Source: Dethiobacter sp. (lineage in GTDB: Bacteria > Bacillota > Dethiobacteria > DTU022 > UBA8154). From it: a DNA stretch of 44,721 nucleotides. The translations under genes and the position numbers were made by a program. Positions within the stretch are counted from its first letter, which is position 1. Each line of letters opens with the position of its first letter. Under the pieces are notes generated by a model. That model had not been told where the DNA came from, made no database searches, and saw only the letters and a list, made by a program, of their open reading frames with translations. This document shows positions 42,413-44,721 of this stretch, piece after piece. Location: positions 1-44,721 of the forward strand of contig DYEO01000063.1 in assembly GCA_020725665.1 (NCBI GenBank), written 5' to 3'.

Positions 42413-43569
42413 CTTTTTGAAAACAGTGGAGTGCCAAAGCTTTCCCGGCCAAAGCCGTCAATGATTTGCCTGGCTTCCGCCTCCTGAATCCACTGTGCAA
42501 AACGCACCGCTCCTTCAAAATTTACAGATGATACACGCTGTGGATTTACAAGCAGCAGGGAAAAAACATTGTCCAGCTCCCCGGGCAGAGCCGTTCCTTC
42601 TTCATTTCCGATATATATTTTCATGCTATCCTGGCTGCGGGAAAGGAGAAAAGTTGCCCGGTCAACAAGGGAATAGGCCTGTTTTTCCCGGGCAAGACGC
42701 AGCACCCCCATGTTGCCGGCGATGCCGGAAGATACAATGTACCAATCTTCTCCCGGTATAACTCCTGCTCCTTCCCAGATGTGCAGCTCTCTTAAATGGG
42801 TACCGGAGCGGTCGTCGCGACTGATAAAAGGTGCGCGGGAAGAGGCAATGCGGCGAAAGGCTTCTTTTACACCACCGGCCTTGTCAATCATTTTAATCCC
42901 CGCAGGGTCGGCGGCCGGGCCGGCCAGAACAAAATCATTGGCCATTACGGGAAATGCCGATATGCCCCAGCCGTCCCGCATAAACTCCTCTTCCAGATCC
43001 GGGGCATGGGTGAGGGCCATGTCCACACGTCCTTTTCTGGCCATTTCCAGGGCCCGCCCGCTGCCGAGAGCTATATGCCGCACCAGTATTCCTGTGGACT
43101 GGAAAAAGGCTTCCTCCAGAACATCCAGTAAGCCCGTCTCTACCGGTTCCATGGTGCTGGCCAGCAGCAGATGTTTTTCCGGGATATTATTGTCCACTAG
43201 GACTTCAGAAGCAGGGGGCCGCCGGGACGGAGATGTTCTTTTTATAAAATGCTGCAGCTGGCTGTCAACTTCCTGTTTAAAAGACCTGTATTGCTCTAAA
43301 AGTTCCCTGCCTTCCCTGCTTAGAGATGTTCCCCCGCCTTCATAACCGCCCACCTGCCTGTGCACCAGTTCCAGGCCAAGAGCTTTTTCAGCAGCACCAA
43401 CAATCCCCCAGGAATAGCGATAGGAGATACCCATCTCAGAAGCGGCACGGCTGATCGAACCATATTTCAATATGTTTTCCAGGAGACTAAAAAGGTCGTC
43501 GCAGGAGATACGTTTTTCACCTTCAAGTTCCAGTGACACTTTAAAATCCCTGGTAAAATCTTTTCCCAT
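42409..43569 (-). CDS. ModE-type HTH fused to a TupA-like oxyanion-binding domain
   Basis: 386-aa one-component regulator. Residues 1-100 resemble the ModE-type winged helix (SRAASEMGISYRYSWGIV and GYEGGGTSLSREG). Residues about 130-385 are homologous to TupA: TGLLDVLEEAFFQSTGI, MANDFVLAGPAADPAG and SRDDRSGTHLRELHIWEGAG mirror the transporter's binding protein at 39958. The effector domain therefore probably binds tungstate or molybdate and controls tupABC, which it faces convergently with a 4-bp overlap. Confidence 0.9.
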   Translation of the reverse strand: MGKDFTRDFKVSLELEGEKRISCDDLFSLLENILKYGSISRAASEMGISYRYSWGIVGAAEKALGLELVHRQVGGYEGGGTSLSREGRELLEQYRSFKQEVDSQLQHFIKRTSPSRRPPASEVLVDNNIPEKHLLLASTMEPVETGLLDVLEEAFFQSTGILVRHIALGSGRALEMARKGRVDMALTHAPDLEEEFMRDGWGISAFPVMANDFVLAGPAADPAGIKMIDKAGGVKEAFRRIASSRAPFISRDDRSGTHLRELHIWEGAGVIPGEDWYIVSSGIAGNMGVLRLAREKQAYSLVDRATFLLSRSQDSMKIYIGNEEGTALPGELDNVFSLLLVNPQRVSSVNFEGAVRFAQWIQEAEARQIIDGFGRESFGTPLFSKS

Positions 43570-43809
43570 TTATCTCACCTGATAAAGCTTTTTATATTTA
43601 CTGCTATTATAACAAAACTGATAACAAAAACTATACCTTTTTAAAACCCAACCGGGACTATAAGCTTTAACAAAAGCAGGTGTTTAATTATGGATGTTCG
43701 CAAAATTGGCTTATTTGAATGCTGTATGTTTATCAATCTGCATTATTTGCGTTTGGAGCAGGAAAACCGGCAAATTTGTTGAAATGGTTAGGGAAAGGAA
43801 GGTGGCTTA

Positions 43810-44580
43810 ATGATATTTAACATATATGCCCTTCCGGTAATTATTTCACTTATTATCCAGTCAGCCCTGGCCTATTTTACGTGGCAACGGCAGGCAACCC
43901 CGGGCGCCAAGCCTTTTTTATTACTCGTCCTGGCTTGTTCTGTCTATACTTTGGGTTATGCCCTGGAGATTTGTGCCACATCCCTGCCGGTGAGCTTTTT
44001 CTGGCTAAAATTTCAATATTTGGGCATAACCACGCTTCCCCCGTTCCTGCTTCTCTTTGTGATCAGCTATACGGGCAGAACCTACAGGTTAACCCCATTG
44101 CTGCTGGTCGCCATCTTTTTTATTCCATTTATCACTCTGCTCCTTGTTTATAGCAACCATCATCTCTACTACCAAGCTGTGTACTGGCATACCGGGGGAC
44201 CCTTTCCCCTTGTTGCTTTTTCCAGAGGTCCTTGGTACTGGGTACAGGCTGCATATATGGGTTTGGCCACTATTATCAGTAATGTTCTTTTTTTTATGAT
44301 GTTCTTGCGCACGACCGCCCTGCACCGCAGGCAGGTGGCAATCATCCTCATTGGCTCGCTGATACCCTGGGGAACTCACATCCTTTACCTGGCAGGGAAA
44401 ACCCCTGGGGGGCTGGACCCAATTCCTTTTGCCTTTACATTCAGCGGTCTTCTGTTTTTCTGGGGCCTTTTCCGCTACCGCCTATTTGACCTGGCTCCGC
44501 TGGCCCGGACAATTCTATTTGAAAAATTGCCCGATGGTGTACTTGTTCTGGACAGATACCACAGGCTTGTGGATTACAAC
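43810..44580 (+). pseudogene. 7TM-type sensor (histidine kinase N-terminal region), interrupted
   Basis: The ATG at 43810 follows AAGGAAGGTGG. Seven hydrophobic segments run to about residue 230, ending in the FEKLPDGVLVLDRYHRLVDYN block that normally opens a PAS domain before a histidine kinase. After Asn at 44580 the family resemblance stops, although the frame stays open to the window edge. A promoter and a new gene start begin shortly after, so the sensor is probably cut by an inserted element. The kinase part is not seen in this window. Confidence 0.65.
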
Positions 44581-44616
44581 AGGCTCTTACTCATAATCGT
44601 AGGAAAAAGCTGGACA

Positions 44617-44644
44617 TTGACCCTGCTCTATGTTATGATACAAT
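44617..44644 (+). promoter_or_regulatory. Promoter of the right-edge gene
   Basis: TTGACC (44617-44622), 16-bp spacer, TACAAT (44639-44644), about 27 bp before the ATG at 44672. Confidence 0.5.
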
Positions 44645-44671
44645 TAAAGTTTGTGAGCAGGAGAGATGACT

Positions 44672-44721
44672 ATGTCAGACAAATTGAGTTGGAAAGACGT
44701 CCTCATAAATCAGTTAATAAA
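44672..44721 (+). CDS. Start of an unidentified gene, cut by the window edge
   Basis: Begins MSDKLSWKDVLINQLI behind GCAGGAGAG and a sigma-A-like promoter. Only 16 codons are visible, so no family can be assigned. Its position at the point where the 7TM sensor loses homology suggests a mobile-element gene such as a transposase, but this is inference. Confidence 0.45.
   Translation, partial: MSDKLSWKDVLINQLI

Overview
The window looks like a chromosomal segment of an anaerobic, mid-GC Firmicute of the Clostridia (Desulfotomaculum/Peptococcaceae-like). This rests on strong AGGAGG-type ribosome binding sites, an MreB/Mbl paralogue, sigma-A-like promoters, a Tat-exported [NiFe] uptake hydrogenase and tungstate import. 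The assignment is inferred from gene content; no rRNA, tRNA, CRISPR array or replication origin was seen.

Layout. (1) 1-4.1 kb, minus strand: a C-terminally truncated GPH sugar symporter, a six-hairpin glycosidase-like protein and a creatininase-family amidohydrolase. (2) 4.2-6.3 kb: an Mbl/MreB gene and a soluble chemoreceptor-like protein. (3) 6.5-18.1 kb: a complete hydrogen-uptake locus with a Rieske-like protein, Tat-exported small and large [NiFe] subunits, the maturation protease, hypA-B-F-C-D-E with overlapping genes, and an orphan sensor kinase. No cytochrome b subunit is present, so the Rieske-like protein is a candidate electron acceptor. (4) 18.1-22 kb: an MFS carrier, an isolated 60-aa gene, a palindromic repeat and acetyl-CoA synthetase. 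(5) 22.3-24.9 kb: TusA-like protein, LysR regulator and YeeE/YedE transporter, a probable thiosulfate (or other sulfur/selenium) uptake module. (6) 25.3-32.9 kb: a TorD chaperone, a Tat-lipoprotein molybdoenzyme and its four-cluster ferredoxin subunit, followed directly by an arsenic island (ArsR, cysteine-desulfurase remnant, thioredoxin-like protein, ArsP-type permease split at a T10 run, ACR3, second ArsR). (7) 33-39.6 kb: a cysteine/methionine block (58-aa protein, metY, cysK, Rrf2 regulator, metX, larE, second cysteine synthase) with decayed VapC and S23 fragments and REP-like palindromes. (8) 39.9-43.6 kb: tupABC tungstate transporter with a convergent ModE-HTH/TupA-domain fusion regulator. 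(9) 43.8 kb to the end: a 7TM sensor gene that loses its family resemblance near 44,580, where another transcription unit begins.

How it fits together. Tungstate or molybdate uptake could supply the molybdoenzyme. Thiosulfate uptake, cysteine synthases, MetX/MetY and the Rrf2 regulator form a sulfur-assimilation network. Hydrogen oxidation could provide electrons for respiration through the molybdoenzyme, whose position beside ars genes makes arsenate (or a sulfur oxyanion) a plausible substrate. These links are inferred from gene neighbourhood.

Most notable: two perfect AATCCTA-N9-TAGGATT operators that join a 58-aa gene to metY; a Rieske-like protein with C-x-H/C-x2-C ligands beside a hydrogenase whose large subunit has Asn in place of the usual Asp before the C-terminal Cys pair; a T10 run that splits the ArsP-type permease; and genes whose best-placed start codon is ATA or ATT.
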